From Chionis minor (Eukaryota > Chordata > Aves > Charadriiformes > Chionididae): a stretch of DNA of 64,000 nucleotides. Made by a program: the position numbers and the translations under genes. Location of the stretch: positions 56,585 through 120,584 of the forward strand of contig VZSF01001346.1 of assembly GCA_013398295.1 (NCBI GenBank). The letters run 5' to 3'. Below, piece after piece: positions 1 through 11,001 of the stretch (the stretch's first letter is position 1; the number at the start of each line of letters is the position of its first letter). The notes under the pieces were generated by a model. It was not told the origin of the DNA and made no database searches. It saw nothing but the letters and a program-made list of their open reading frames with translations.

Positions 1-289
1 CAGATTTGTATTTTGAATTTCCATGCTCTGTGTGCCTTTTGATGGCTGCGTGGCAGAGTGATGTTACAAATGTCTGCTGCGCTTAATTTAGTTGGAGTGC
101 TGGCACCTGCACAAGGTGTTGGGGAGGAGAAGGGGAGAAGACACCACTTGCTCCCTCACAGGAGAGGGTTGCTTTTGACCGCTTGCATTCCAGTACTTTG
201 CATGAGCCATTTTTAAGACTCGTGTGGTCTTTGTACTTCAAGAAATCATTCGGTTATTTGGGTCAGGACCTGTATGCCTGTGGGATGAT

Positions 290-581
290 GGTGTGCGTGG
301 GGAAGGGGGCGAGAGGGGCCCAGGGCAGGGCTGGGGCTGACACCTGCTGCCCCTGGCCCAGGTGTGGGGGCGGTGGCCACAGCTGAGGCTCGTTGGGACG
401 GTTCAGGCCCTCCCGGGGTGACTGGTGCCCTGGGGCCCATCGCTGCCGGGAGCCCCAGCCCGGGGAGGAGCTTGGCAGTGCGGCAGGGCCGCGGCCACGC
501 TGAGGGCTGGAAGGGCCTTGTGCTCCTGTGGGGCCGGGCCAGGCCTGGCCTGCAGACAGCCGAGGGCAGCAAACGAAAATG
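290..581 (+). other. GC-rich segment ending in a splice-donor-like site
   Basis: This patch is clearly richer in G and C than the surrounding DNA and contains about 14 CpGs. By rough hand count that is a little under half the number expected from its composition. It ends at 581 in a strong donor-like junction, ATG followed by GTAAGTG (GT at 582-583). It could be an exon of an unannotated or non-coding transcript, or a chance composition island. The overlapping open frames in several phases are typical of GC-rich non-coding DNA, so I do not call a protein. Confidence 0.2.
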
Positions 582-3500
582 GTAAGTGTGCCATTCCTCA
601 GTGGCAAAAATGGTGTCTCTTTCGATCTCTTCGGGGGTGTCTCTGCAGCTGTGGGTGTGGCATTATTGGTAATCTGCGCGGTATCTCTTCCACATCAATG
701 GTATCTTGCCACAGTGCCCTGTAATCGGCTGTTTATCTCTCGCCTTACTTTGGTTCGTGCTTTGCCTCCCTCAGCTTGTGCGCGTTTTGCTGTGGGCTCC
801 CTGGGACCAGCCAGAGGTGGAGCCGGGTGGAGGACCTGCGGCAGCCACCATGGCAGCCCGGCGAAGGCTGTGCCGCCAGGGAGCCTCCACCTCGGCTGTG
901 CTGGTGGCAGGGGACAGAGAGCACTGCATTGTGCCTGACCTGAGGGGCAGGCTGCGATTTGGCAGCTAATTCCTCGTTATCAGCCCTTGTGCTGGAGTGA
1001 AAGGAAACTAAAAGGTACCTTAAATGCACCTCTGCCAGTGGAACAGCAGATAGGTAACCTGCAACGCTGTGGTGGAGTGGCTACTAGACAGGACCTGAAA
1101 GAGTTAAGTCCAGAGCATTGCTGTTAAATTACTTTTGTTATGTACATTAATGTGCGCTTCTCAAAACCTTGCACCAGTATTGACTAATCCACCTGCAAAG
1201 TAGTTAGCTTGGTTAGCTTTCTTTTTCAGGCAAAGAAATGAACGTTCAGGGAAGCTTGTTGTTTTCACAGATCTATAAAAGAAGTGGGAATATATAATTG
1301 GATGAAAATCATGTTCCACTCGCTATACGCCCCCCCAAAGGCTGGGGAAAAGGTGTTGGGATATGAGTAGCAACTGTCAAAAGTGCTCATCTGCTGTACT
1401 CATTGGGGCTGCAGGAGGTATCTAAATAAAGAAGAATGTAATACTTTAATTGAAGCAGTCAGCAGTATTGTACCAAGATAAAGCTGTAACAGTTGTTGCT
1501 CACTTGCAGTCTGCTGCAGAAACATGCCAATGCTTCACTGAGCTTCCTTGCTTCAGTGAGAGCAAACTAATGCAGCAGCGTTATTTATCACAGCTGTATT
1601 GGTTCTTTAAATTTTATTTTTTTGCTGTGGCTAAGGTATTGTGAATAAATACAGTGTAAGCAAAATGAGTTCAGAAGGACAGTGACCGGAAAGAAAATGT
1701 AGTTAAAGCTTTAGTGTCTGTTAAAATGAAGTAGTTTATTCTCACAGCTATATGCAGCTGGGGAAAAAAAGGTAAAAATATACAGTAGGTCGCAGTAGAA
1801 AGTAGTGTGCAAGTGATGATAAAGTAGAACTAGACACCAAATGTAATAGGAATACCTGAAGAGTATACTCACATCCTCTGTTGAATGACAAGGGAAAAGA
1901 GAAAACCAGCAACTACTCTCTTATTCATGTTTTCATGACAAGCAGTTAGGAGATGGGTACGGTTCCCATACGTATGATATGACTTGCCCCAAAGCAGTTT
2001 TGCTGCTCCTGTTAGAAAGGTGTTGCTGGACAATACCTGGGGCCTGTTGCTGGCTGGAACATGTGGCTGTGTTTGAAGGAAGAGCTGTCTAATTAATGAG
2101 ACAAAGCTGAAACAGGTGAGCTACCATGTAGCTGTCTCTGAGGCCAGGAAAATAGGGCTTAATTAGATGGTTCTAAAAATATAATAATCTGCAATGATTA
2201 TATGCTAGTGCTTGCAGCTGGGCACTTCAGGCTCTGTGGGCTGATGAATGTCAATGTCCATGGAGCCAGCCCCTGCCAGTGCGCTCGCTCTGCTTTAGTG
2301 TGCTGAAAGCAGCTCCGTGCTGGGGTGGAAGTCAGTTGATGAAACAGTTCTGTCACTTATTATTTTGAAAGCGTTAAAAAGGATGAATATAAACATAGAA
2401 TTTAGCTCAGCACAAAACCAGGTCTAGAGAATAACTGGTTTGTGCATACAGGAGAGGAGGGATGTTTGCACCCTTTTGTCGCCTGAGACTCCAGAGTAGG
2501 CTTTGGGCCAGGCAAGCTGCCTCCTGCTCCGGCAACGTATGCTTTTCTTGTCAAGAGAACAGGAGTGCATGTCTCTTTCCTCTGACAAGTGCTGACCTCG
2601 GATAGTCCCACTGATGCATACAGAGAGTTGCATTTAAACTGCAGTGTAGCTACCTAGTTGGGATAAATATTTTGCTTCCTAGAAATACTATCTTGCGTGC
2701 TACTGCAATTTCCTCTATAGATCTCCCTGCCCCAGAGCACATTTCTGCTTTGTGCGTGGAGGTGGAAGGTGCGAGCAGGGAAATAAGCCAGGAAACATCA
2801 TTGAATTTTCTCTTCCCACGTTCTCTCCTGAGATAAAGATAAATGTGTGCCTTTTCAGCCAGCTTGGTCTCATTTAAAATCTCCAATTTGTGGGCTTCCA
2901 GAGCAGTCCTATGAAATCTGATTGTGGGGCACTCCTTCAGAATGTTTTTAAACACCATTATTTCTCTGAGAGGGAATGCTGTGTGCAGCTTGTAAATGGT
3001 GTGCCTCCCCCTCAGGCTTCTCTTAATCAGAGATTTGTTTTCCTTCTCACCACCTACCTTTGCATAATGATGTTGGATGGTGAGATTGGCCTGTGCCTGA
3101 AATCAGTTACCTCTGATGATGAATCTGACACAGACCTAAGACACTGTTAATTGAGTGGAATGAAAATGCTGATTTTTGTTTAGCAGGGAGCAGAGGATCC
3201 CCTCCCCCTCCCACAGTGTTTTTTCAAAGCAGCAAAAAAATATGAGACCTTGTTGATAACAAATAGCAGTTGGTATTTTTTTTTTTTCTCTAGATCAATT
3301 GTGATATAACTTTATTCAGTGAATTGCTGTGGGTTTTCCCACTATATCAAGTGGGCAGCCTTTCCACCATCTTGCAATGTACTCATGCATGTGCATGCAC
3401 TAAGAGTGGTGATTACTTTAGAATGAGAAGTTGGAAAAGCAGCAGGAGCCTGCGTATCTGAGTTCCCTAAGCATGTGCTCTGCTAATAAGTTGGTGGAGC

Positions 3501-6500
3501 AGCTGGATTTACTCAAACCGTTTAAAAAAAATAATCCAGCAAAGTCTGTTTTACTTGTGTTTTATTACACAGCGGTCCAACTGATGAAATATCTGGGCAT
3601 ATTAGTTGAGCATTGTGACACTGAGGTACTCATTTTCCCTCAGTGACTAAGAGTAACATTACAGTGCACATAAAATGTGGTTTTATAGCAGCTTTATGAT
3701 TGTTAGATTGTTGCTTGTCAAGCTGGTTGCACAGTCATTGTAAACTGAGATGAACCAAACTCGGTAGCTGTGAAGTTGTCTGCTTCTAGTCATGTTCAGA
3801 ATATGGGCAGTGGTGGATCAATGAGCAATTACCGGGACTTGGAAGAGTGTATGGTAAGAAGGAGAAATACTTAATTTTCACTGCATAAACCAATAGGGAG
3901 GCAATCTTGTCCTTCTCAGGACATGAATATTTTGGCATCTAATTTTCAAATGTGAATTTGACAGGCTATGCTTGTTTATTGTCTCAGTAGGGTGTAGAAA
4001 ATCCACTTGCATAAGTGATGCATATATGTAGAGGACAGCTATGAGAAATAGAATTGGAGTAGATGGAAAGTACGTGCCTCTCCTTTTTTTAATTTTTCCA
4101 CACAGATAGAAATTTTAAGAATGAAAATCAGCTGTCTTTCAGATATTTTTGTTGTTGTTGTTCTGGAAAAACCTAAACGGTTATTTGTTTCTTTTTCATC
4201 TGTGTAATTATTCACATTCGTTAAGGAAAGGTGCTGCTCGTGCATAGGAGTACTGGGGTGGTTTTGTTCCGGCAAATGAGTGTCTTTTGCTAATGCCCTG
4301 CATTGTGCTAGTACTCTATTATTGACCAAGAAAGAACAAAAATGCTAAATGAAAGAACAAAGTATAAAATCACATGGTCAGCGAACACGAGCTTGTTCAG
4401 AAACAAGGAGGTGTGGATGACGATGTGCCTCTTCTCCCGAGCTTCGCTACGGTTTAGTCAGTGCTGCTGGGCAGTGCTCCCTTCCTACCCTGTCTGGTAG
4501 GATGCGGTTCCCGTGCGATAGCACAGCAGGGAATCACGGCCTCTGCCAGGCTGCTCATCGCGCTCGCAGGGAACGGTGAGCCGTCCCTTTGGCCCTGAAT
4601 GTGCCCAAGAGAGAATTCAGCGGTACTCAATTCTGATGCAAAAAGTACCTCCTTAAAGGTAAACTTTCTGTGCCTCTTTTTGCAATACAGATAAAGGACT
4701 TTGTACTTGGACCAAGAAATATATTTGATGGTTTTCTAGGTTGCTTTGGTTGCAGAGTTTTTAGCATAAGCTGAATCTTTCTGACAGTGCAAAACGTGCA
4801 ATTTGTGATATTAAATAAAATTACTAACCTTTTTTTTTCCCCCAGCTCTGTGGAAAGGTTTTTGTGGTTGTGGCTTTTGTGAAGCAAGTGTTCACATTGA
4901 GGAAAAGTGTAATAGATATGTGATTGGGGTTGTTCAACCTGGAACTATTCCCAGCATCTCAAGAGTACCAGCTGAGAATCCTGTCAAATTCAGGTTTTTT
5001 TAATTTTTTTTTGTGTTAGAGCACCTCTGATTAAAACAAACTTTAACTTCACTGGAGCATTTGCTCTATATTATGAGAAATAGGAAGAGGGTGGAGAAAA
5101 ACACCTTAAATTAGAACAGAGGATCCAGAGGGAAGGACCGTTATTGAAATCTCGGCCCCATGAATTAATAATACTCTACAATAGCTTCAGTGGGACTAAA
5201 ATTTCACTCCCTATCTGTGTTGATTATGAGTTCCTTGGTTTACTCCTGGGGCTATAAAATAGAAAAGGATCCAATCGTGATTAAAGAGTAGGTGTGATTT
5301 GAATGGAAGGTGATTACAAAAATCTCCCTGAAGTCTTCCACCCTGCTTGTGCTGCAAGCTTTTCCTATTTATAATAGCATAGCAGAACCATCCAAGCAGA
5401 AAATGACACCAGAGAGAAAGAGTTTTCTGATTGTTTCTGATTAGGTTCAGTGCTAACCTTGTAAATCTGTCTGTCAGATGGGGCATAGTCAAGTCATCCA
5501 TAAACCTGATGCTTCACAAAAGATTGAAAGGGTGAGGAAACTCCTGCATTTGTGTGTTGCTTGATACTTTTTTTTTTTTCCTCCAGAAGGATTTTCACAA
5601 AGATAAATCTAGGCTCTAGGATGACAGCTATGGAGCTACAATTTAGCCTTATATAAATTACTATGCTTATTTAAACCTACTTTGTGTTTGCAGATTTGTG
5701 TGTACTGTATAACAGTGCTTCCTCATTGGATTTATAAGGCTAACAAGGGTGTGCATCCATAGCTTGGATTGGTCTGCTGAAATCAAAGCAGGGCTGTGTT
5801 TAAGCAAATGAGTGAGTGTTACTTTTTCCCCTTTTTTCCATCATTATCATTAAATTCTGGTGTCAGCATAGTCAAGCAGGGTCTTTTTCATAGGCAAATA
5901 TTTTAATTTTTAATAAAATAATTGCAGATAATGCCTTACAGTAAGGTCATATGTATTTAAATCAAAAGACGACTGGGGCTGTTAGATTTGCATATGCCCT
6001 ATAAATTGTTACAGGCAACATAAGAGTTTATGCTAAGAGTAAAAGTACTGAAGTAAATGTAATATTCTTCCCCTCTTCTGGTATAAGCCAAAGGCCTAAA
6101 AATGCCTTTTGGAAGAGTACACCAGTGACCTTGCGGAAAATCAAATTGATGTCAATTTAAATTGAAGACAGCTGTTGGATGCAAAAAATTATAACAAAGT
6201 GAATTAAACATTCGGTTCAGTCCAGGAGAGTAAACAGATTTGTTTTCCAATTTATGGTGTGTTAGATGTATGCTTTCAGTGTTACGAAAAGTGACAGTGT
6301 TTTACTTGCTGTGAAATTGGCATCCTGATACTGGAACATGCAGATAATATATTCTCCAATTCAGTTGAGGCAAAAAGTGTTCTTCAGCCTAAGATAAAAT
6401 TTTGACTGGTTAGTAATTGCGAAAGGCCTGTTTTGTTGGATATGCCAGGTATCCATGGGGCTACCACTTATCAAATATACCTTTTTATGTATTTATTTAT

Positions 6501-8059
6501 GCTAATTACTGGCAAGGCAATGCATAGAAAAAATGATTTATACCATAATATTTTCTAATTCCGTATGTCCCCATACATTTATCTTTCGTAGGTATTTTCT
6601 CTACACTGAACTGTCATCATCATTCATGTTCACCTGGAAGTAAGCTTGTATTAACTAGATACTATGTTAACTTATATTAACTTGTGTTTACCAGAAAAAT
6701 TTCAGCTAAAACAGAGGCTCCAAATGCTATTAGAAGTCAGCATGGTCTTGAAGAAGCTTTATAGAGAATCAGCTTAGGACAGTGCTGTGATCCTTGAAAA
6801 TGTGAAGCAGCTGTAACCCAGTTAGCTGGCTGGGATATAGACAAAGCTGTGCTGAAGTCCCCTTGGACTGGGGACCTGGGTGCTGCTGAGGGCTGGGGAC
6901 GGCCCCACGCTTCTCGTGCACTTGGCTCGCGCTGGTGGAACTGGAATTGTGCTGGTCCCTCTGCTGGCTCTGGCGTGTCCCCCCTAGGGGCCACCAGAAG
7001 AATGAAGCAACTTTCACAAAAATAGTCCATTAAAACAAATAGTTTTTCCCAATTTTTTTAATTATTTTTTTTAAACCATACTGGAAGTTGGTAAGTGATG
7101 CTTCCCCTGCCCTGCTGTGTTTGGGAAGCAGTGCACTTCGCAGATTCCCCTTCCAAAGCAGCGTGCAGGCCACAGCCCTCGCACAGCGTGGTGCTTAGTG
7201 CAGGGGCCTGGAAACCGTCGTAGAGAGCGGTGCATAAAAGCCACGGGCTAAAGGAGCAGACAGTGACAGGAGAGGCAGCTCTCCTGCTGTGGCATGTTGT
7301 CCTTGGGGCTGGAAATGTCTTTTCCTATGGAGACTAACTAGGTCAGTATCTGGTCAGTGCAGAGCACAGAGGGAGCAAGCCTGCCTGTACATGGAGTGCA
7401 AGCAGAATGAGCACGTATGGACCTCCAGAATGTTGCCTGTACGTAGTCTCGGTGCTCACTCTGTGCTCATTATTTATACCTATCATACAGTCAAAGAGGA
7501 GAAAATTCCATGGAGCAGGGTGGTGAGCACAGCATTGCCAGTAGGTACAGTGTATTTTGTTATATTGTATACTGTATATGTAGATTGTAAGTGCCTGGAA
7601 GAAAGTACCTCAGCTGTAGTTCTCTTGCCCTGCACCTACACAAATCTCTTGTAAATTCAGTTATTTTCACTTGGTGGTTTTTGTGCTTGCTTTGTACTGA
7701 GCTACATGACTATAAAAAATTCAGGATGAGGACAGAGTTCCTGATAAAGTATTTAATCCCTCCTGGAGGTGTACACAGGCTTTTATGCTGCTTTTCTTTG
7801 TTTATATGCTGCCTTTCCTTCTTATCTAGAAAGTACATGGTAGCAATTTCTTAAACAAACAGAACTCTGTACATACCAATTTAACATACCAAATTAATTT
7901 TACTAGTGGCATTCGATTTTTCCAAAAATTGCATCAGCTGCAAAACTGTTCAGCTCTCCAAAGTATTTATTTTTCATTCCCAATTTGTATATACATACAC
8001 ATATATTTATATAGAGCAGTGTGAACCCTGCAGTTCACAAACTAATTCCCGCCCCCCCT

Positions 8060-8060
8060 N
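8060..8060. other. Ambiguous base (N)
   Basis: A single N follows a run of seven C. Unlike the N at 63798, the sequence on its two sides is not duplicated, so it looks like an unresolved base or small gap in a hard-to-sequence C run. Confidence 0.9.
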
Positions 8061-8138
8061 GGATTTATCTCTTTGGGTGGGTCCCAGCATTGCAGCACTT
8101 AACTTGGTGTGAGAGAAAGGGGAGATCTTGGGCCTCTG

Positions 8139-8178
8139 GTTCCATCTCCCTCCTGCTCCCTCCTCCTCCCTCCCCTTT
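8139..8178 (+). repeat. C/T-rich (CTCC-type) imperfect simple repeat
   Basis: A nearly pure pyrimidine tract built from repeated CTCC/TCCC units, interrupted by single G or A bases. Such tracts are common low-complexity DNA in vertebrate genomes. No function is inferred. Confidence 0.6.
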
Positions 8179-9830
8179 GTCTTTTCCGTGGACAACTCAC
8201 TGTTTAACAAGGAGATCTCTGGGACCCACAGAAGTAGCGTTGTGGTTCATGTGGAGGCACCTGCTGTCTGTGCGGACTCTCTTCAGAAGTGATAACTGCT
8301 GTTGCTTGGGAACTGCCCCTTCAGGGAAACTATTTCTGCTCAGGCCTCCTCACAGCTTTCTGTGATTTGGTTCTTGACAGTCAGCACCGCAGACCAAGAT
8401 GCAGCCACACTAACTGTTGAGCAATTTCTAAATGTTCTATAATACAAACTCCCCCAGCTTTGATACATTCCGGCAACACTTTGTGGTTTTTAAAAGCTAC
8501 CACGATAATTGCAAACAAAACCAAACTGGAGCTTTGATGTCTGCATGGTTATGTGTAACATGGGGGAAAAATCCAAACCAGGTTTATAGCTGGTACTTCA
8601 GGTATATACCTAACTGGTCCTTTCTTACAATACTGAGCCCTTGGTATGTACATATCACTTTTTTTTTAATTGTCACCTGTGAACTTTTGTTTTTCTGACT
8701 CATCCTGGGTTATGTTTGTGTGTCAACACAAATTAATCTAATGGAGCATTGCTAACAGCTGACAAAATAAATCCGTGCACTTAAACAATTTGTTACTACT
8801 CTTAAAGGCATTTGAAAAAAACCCAAACCATTTCAACTGCTTACATGCTCAGATCTCAATGAGAACCCTTTAAAAGCTTCTGTTGGAGACAAATGTGCAT
8901 GCATGTTAACACTAGCTAATATTAAATACATAACAAACAATGGAAATTAAGGCTTCTACTGCTTATCTAGCAAAGATAATAATCCCTGTCTTAGGCACAA
9001 AAGAAACCTCTTATCTGTGAAAATAATTTTTATAATTAAAGGCAAAATTATTGCCTTCTGGAGAGGATTAAAAAAATTATCTGTTCTTGTAGAACTGAAC
9101 TATATTTCTGTCTGAATTTATGGTAAGTTAATGCAAAGAAAGATTGTATATAATGTCCTCTTAGTGCAGATATTGGCAAATTTAGGAACAAGGATATAAA
9201 TGCACTTTGCAAGATACAAAATGGTACCTATGTAAATTCCTTTTTAACAGTCAGATGGGTGAAGCTAAGTAAGTTACTGGTGTATACCATTTAAGTGTAT
9301 ATTACCAACTTTTTTCTAATTAGATATTCTTTCAAACTAGCATGGAAGAAATCTTTAAAGAAAAAAAGTTAAAGTACGTTTTAGTAATTTTACCTATTTG
9401 TGATACATTATTTTGAGGAAATGGAACATACGGCATATAAATTAAGTCTATGTTGTAATTTAAATTTGAAATATTGACTACATATTTTTGGCTTAAATGT
9501 ACTGTTAGAACTGAATTTATTGGAAGACATGTTAGAGTGAGTTGTGGGAAGAAGACAGAGTGCATACTACTCTTGAAAATGCTGCTTTTCATCATCATGT
9601 GGGTACTGATATGATTAAAAGTGCAGTTTTTACAAATACGTACTTTAAGAACTGATAAGATAAATCTGTTGGCAGTTGTCTGATGTGTCCCAGGGAGCTG
9701 CTAGTCCCACAGATGATGCTGCCTCACCCATTGTGAATTACTGCTTAAAGCAAACACGTGTCTTGGCATTGCAGTGAACGGAGAACAAACTTGCAGATCA
9801 GAGACAGTGGTGTACATGAAATTTCAGAGC

Positions 9831-9947
9831 ATGTATGTTTTTCTAATGTTTTATTATTGTCTGACATATGCTTCAAGGTACAAGTAGCTTTGTCATCTGT
9901 AGTGTATCACTTCTGCTAAAATTTCTGCAGCTCCCAAGTTTTTTGTG
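9831..9947 (+). repeat. 117-bp direct repeat, copy A
   Basis: This segment matches 10805-10921 over 117 bp without indels. By hand alignment there are five mismatches (about 96% identity), all in the first half; the last 60 or so bases are identical. Sequence outside the two boundaries does not match. The copies are 974 bp apart in the same orientation, with CR1 3' ends between them. The unit is not CR1 and I do not recognise its family. Confidence 0.85.
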
Positions 9948-10034
9948 TCCTGTCCCTATATGTAAGACTGCCTTGTTCCTTCTCCTGTGCAGGGTTTCTT
10001 TACTTGTGGGTGGTGATGGTTTTTTCCCTTCCTT

Positions 10035-10168
10035 TCATAGAAACCTGGAATGGTTTGGATTGGAAGGGACCTTTAAAAGGTCATCTAGTCCAACCCTCTG
10101 CACTGAGCAGGGGCATAGAATAGTTTGGGTTGGAAAAGACCTTTAAAGGTCATCTCGTTCAAACCCCA
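10035..10168 (-). mobile_element. Two abutting CR1 LINE 3' ends
   Basis: Read on the minus strand, the segment holds two successive copies of the CR1 3' terminal sequence, recognised by the blocks GGTTTGGATTGGAAGGGACC (first, 10035-10112) and GTTTGGGTTGGAAAAGACC (second, 10113-10168). Both begin with CATAG-type tail sequence. The copies differ from each other. This suggests two independent 5'-truncated insertions at nearly the same point rather than a recent duplication. Neither has coding capacity. Confidence 0.85.
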
Positions 10169-10804
10169 TCTTTGACTGGCTCAGGTTTTCTTGCTCTCAA
10201 ACAGTAGCATGATTAGTAAAAGTAAAAATCTGGGAAAGGACAGCCCTGTTTGCTCTAATCTCTCCTTGTGAGCTGTCATCCATCCTCACAGCCCATGTCA
10301 AGGAACAACAAAATATTTCTTATTTTGTTTCTATATTTCATTTGTATGTTCCCAGCCAGCATGCACATGTAAGTACAACTTTCCAGGTGCAATTTTTTCC
10401 ATTTTTCTTTAAAAATGTTTGCATTACATTAAGCTTTTTTTTTTTTCTCTTAAACAAAATGCAGCCTTACTGAAATTGCAATGCATTAAAAAAATAATAA
10501 GCTGTTAGGTATTCTTGAAATGAAGGGCATGGAAGAGAATGAAATGTTTGATGATCGGAGCTGGAAGGGGAAAACATGGGCAGGTTATTAACTCTGACAA
10601 TCTATATGGTTTTTAGTTTACTTACGGATGTGGCTGTCCCAGCATTCAAATGAAATGTAATATACTCCTCTGAAGGTGGTATTTCTCTTGGGTTTAGTAG
10701 AAGATAAAAGTGCAAGCTTGTTTGCAATGACATTTCCAGCACAGTAATTTCAAAACCATAAAAAAATTTAAAGCATTTCGTCATCTAAAATGTCCAGGAA
10801 ATAG

Positions 10805-10921
10805 ATGTATGTTTTTCTAACGTTTTATTATTATCTGACACATGCTTCAAGCTGCAAGTAGCTTTGTCATCTGTAGTGTATCACTTCTGCTAAAATTTCT
10901 GCAGCTCCCAAGTTTTTTGTG
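10805..10921 (+). repeat. 117-bp direct repeat, copy B
   Basis: Second copy of the 117-bp unit at 9831-9947. It starts at the same ATGTATG block and ends at the same TTTTTTGTG block. The five differences from copy A show that the duplication is not an exact assembly duplicate. A perfect 12-bp hairpin begins about 50 bp past its right edge. Confidence 0.85.
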
Positions 10922-10972
10922 AGACTTCATCTACTAAGAGTTCACTCTCCTTACGGCCTCGGCATCCTAAAA

Positions 10973-11001
10973 TGTAATGTTTGGGGGTGCCAAACATTAC
11001 A
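10973..11001. repeat. Perfect 12-bp inverted repeat, 5-nt loop
   Basis: Left arm TGTAATGTTTGG (10973-10984), spacer GGGTG, right arm CCAAACATTACA (10990-11001), with no mismatch. If transcribed it would fold into a short hairpin. The arms are too short for a canonical miRNA precursor unless pairing extends imperfectly outward, which I do not see. Confidence 0.8.

Larger units (their letters stand above)
1..9830. other. Intergenic DNA downstream of B3GALT1, no gene recognised
   Basis: AT-rich sequence with many short homopolymer T and A runs. No open frame resembles a known protein, and I see no CR1 fragment in this stretch. Separately listed items are a GC-rich patch near the left end, an N at 8060 and a C/T-rich tract just after it. 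A perfect octamer motif ATTTGCAT is at 5986-5993. From mammalian gene order, STK39 would be expected on this side, convergent with B3GALT1, but no STK39 coding sequence is visible. That placement is inference. Confidence 0.6.

Noticed and set aside
528..938. 136-codon open frame over the left GC-rich patch
   Set aside because: Several overlapping frames exist there on both strands, as expected in GC-rich DNA. No protein similarity seen.
7289..7654. 121-codon open frame on the plus strand
   Set aside because: No recognisable domain; Cys- and Trp-rich translation is typical of non-coding sequence.
9831..10921. 117-bp repeat pair as LTRs of a small retroelement
   Set aside because: Ends are not TG...CA, the interior holds no primer-binding site, polypurine tract or gag/pol-like sequence, and no target-site duplication is visible.
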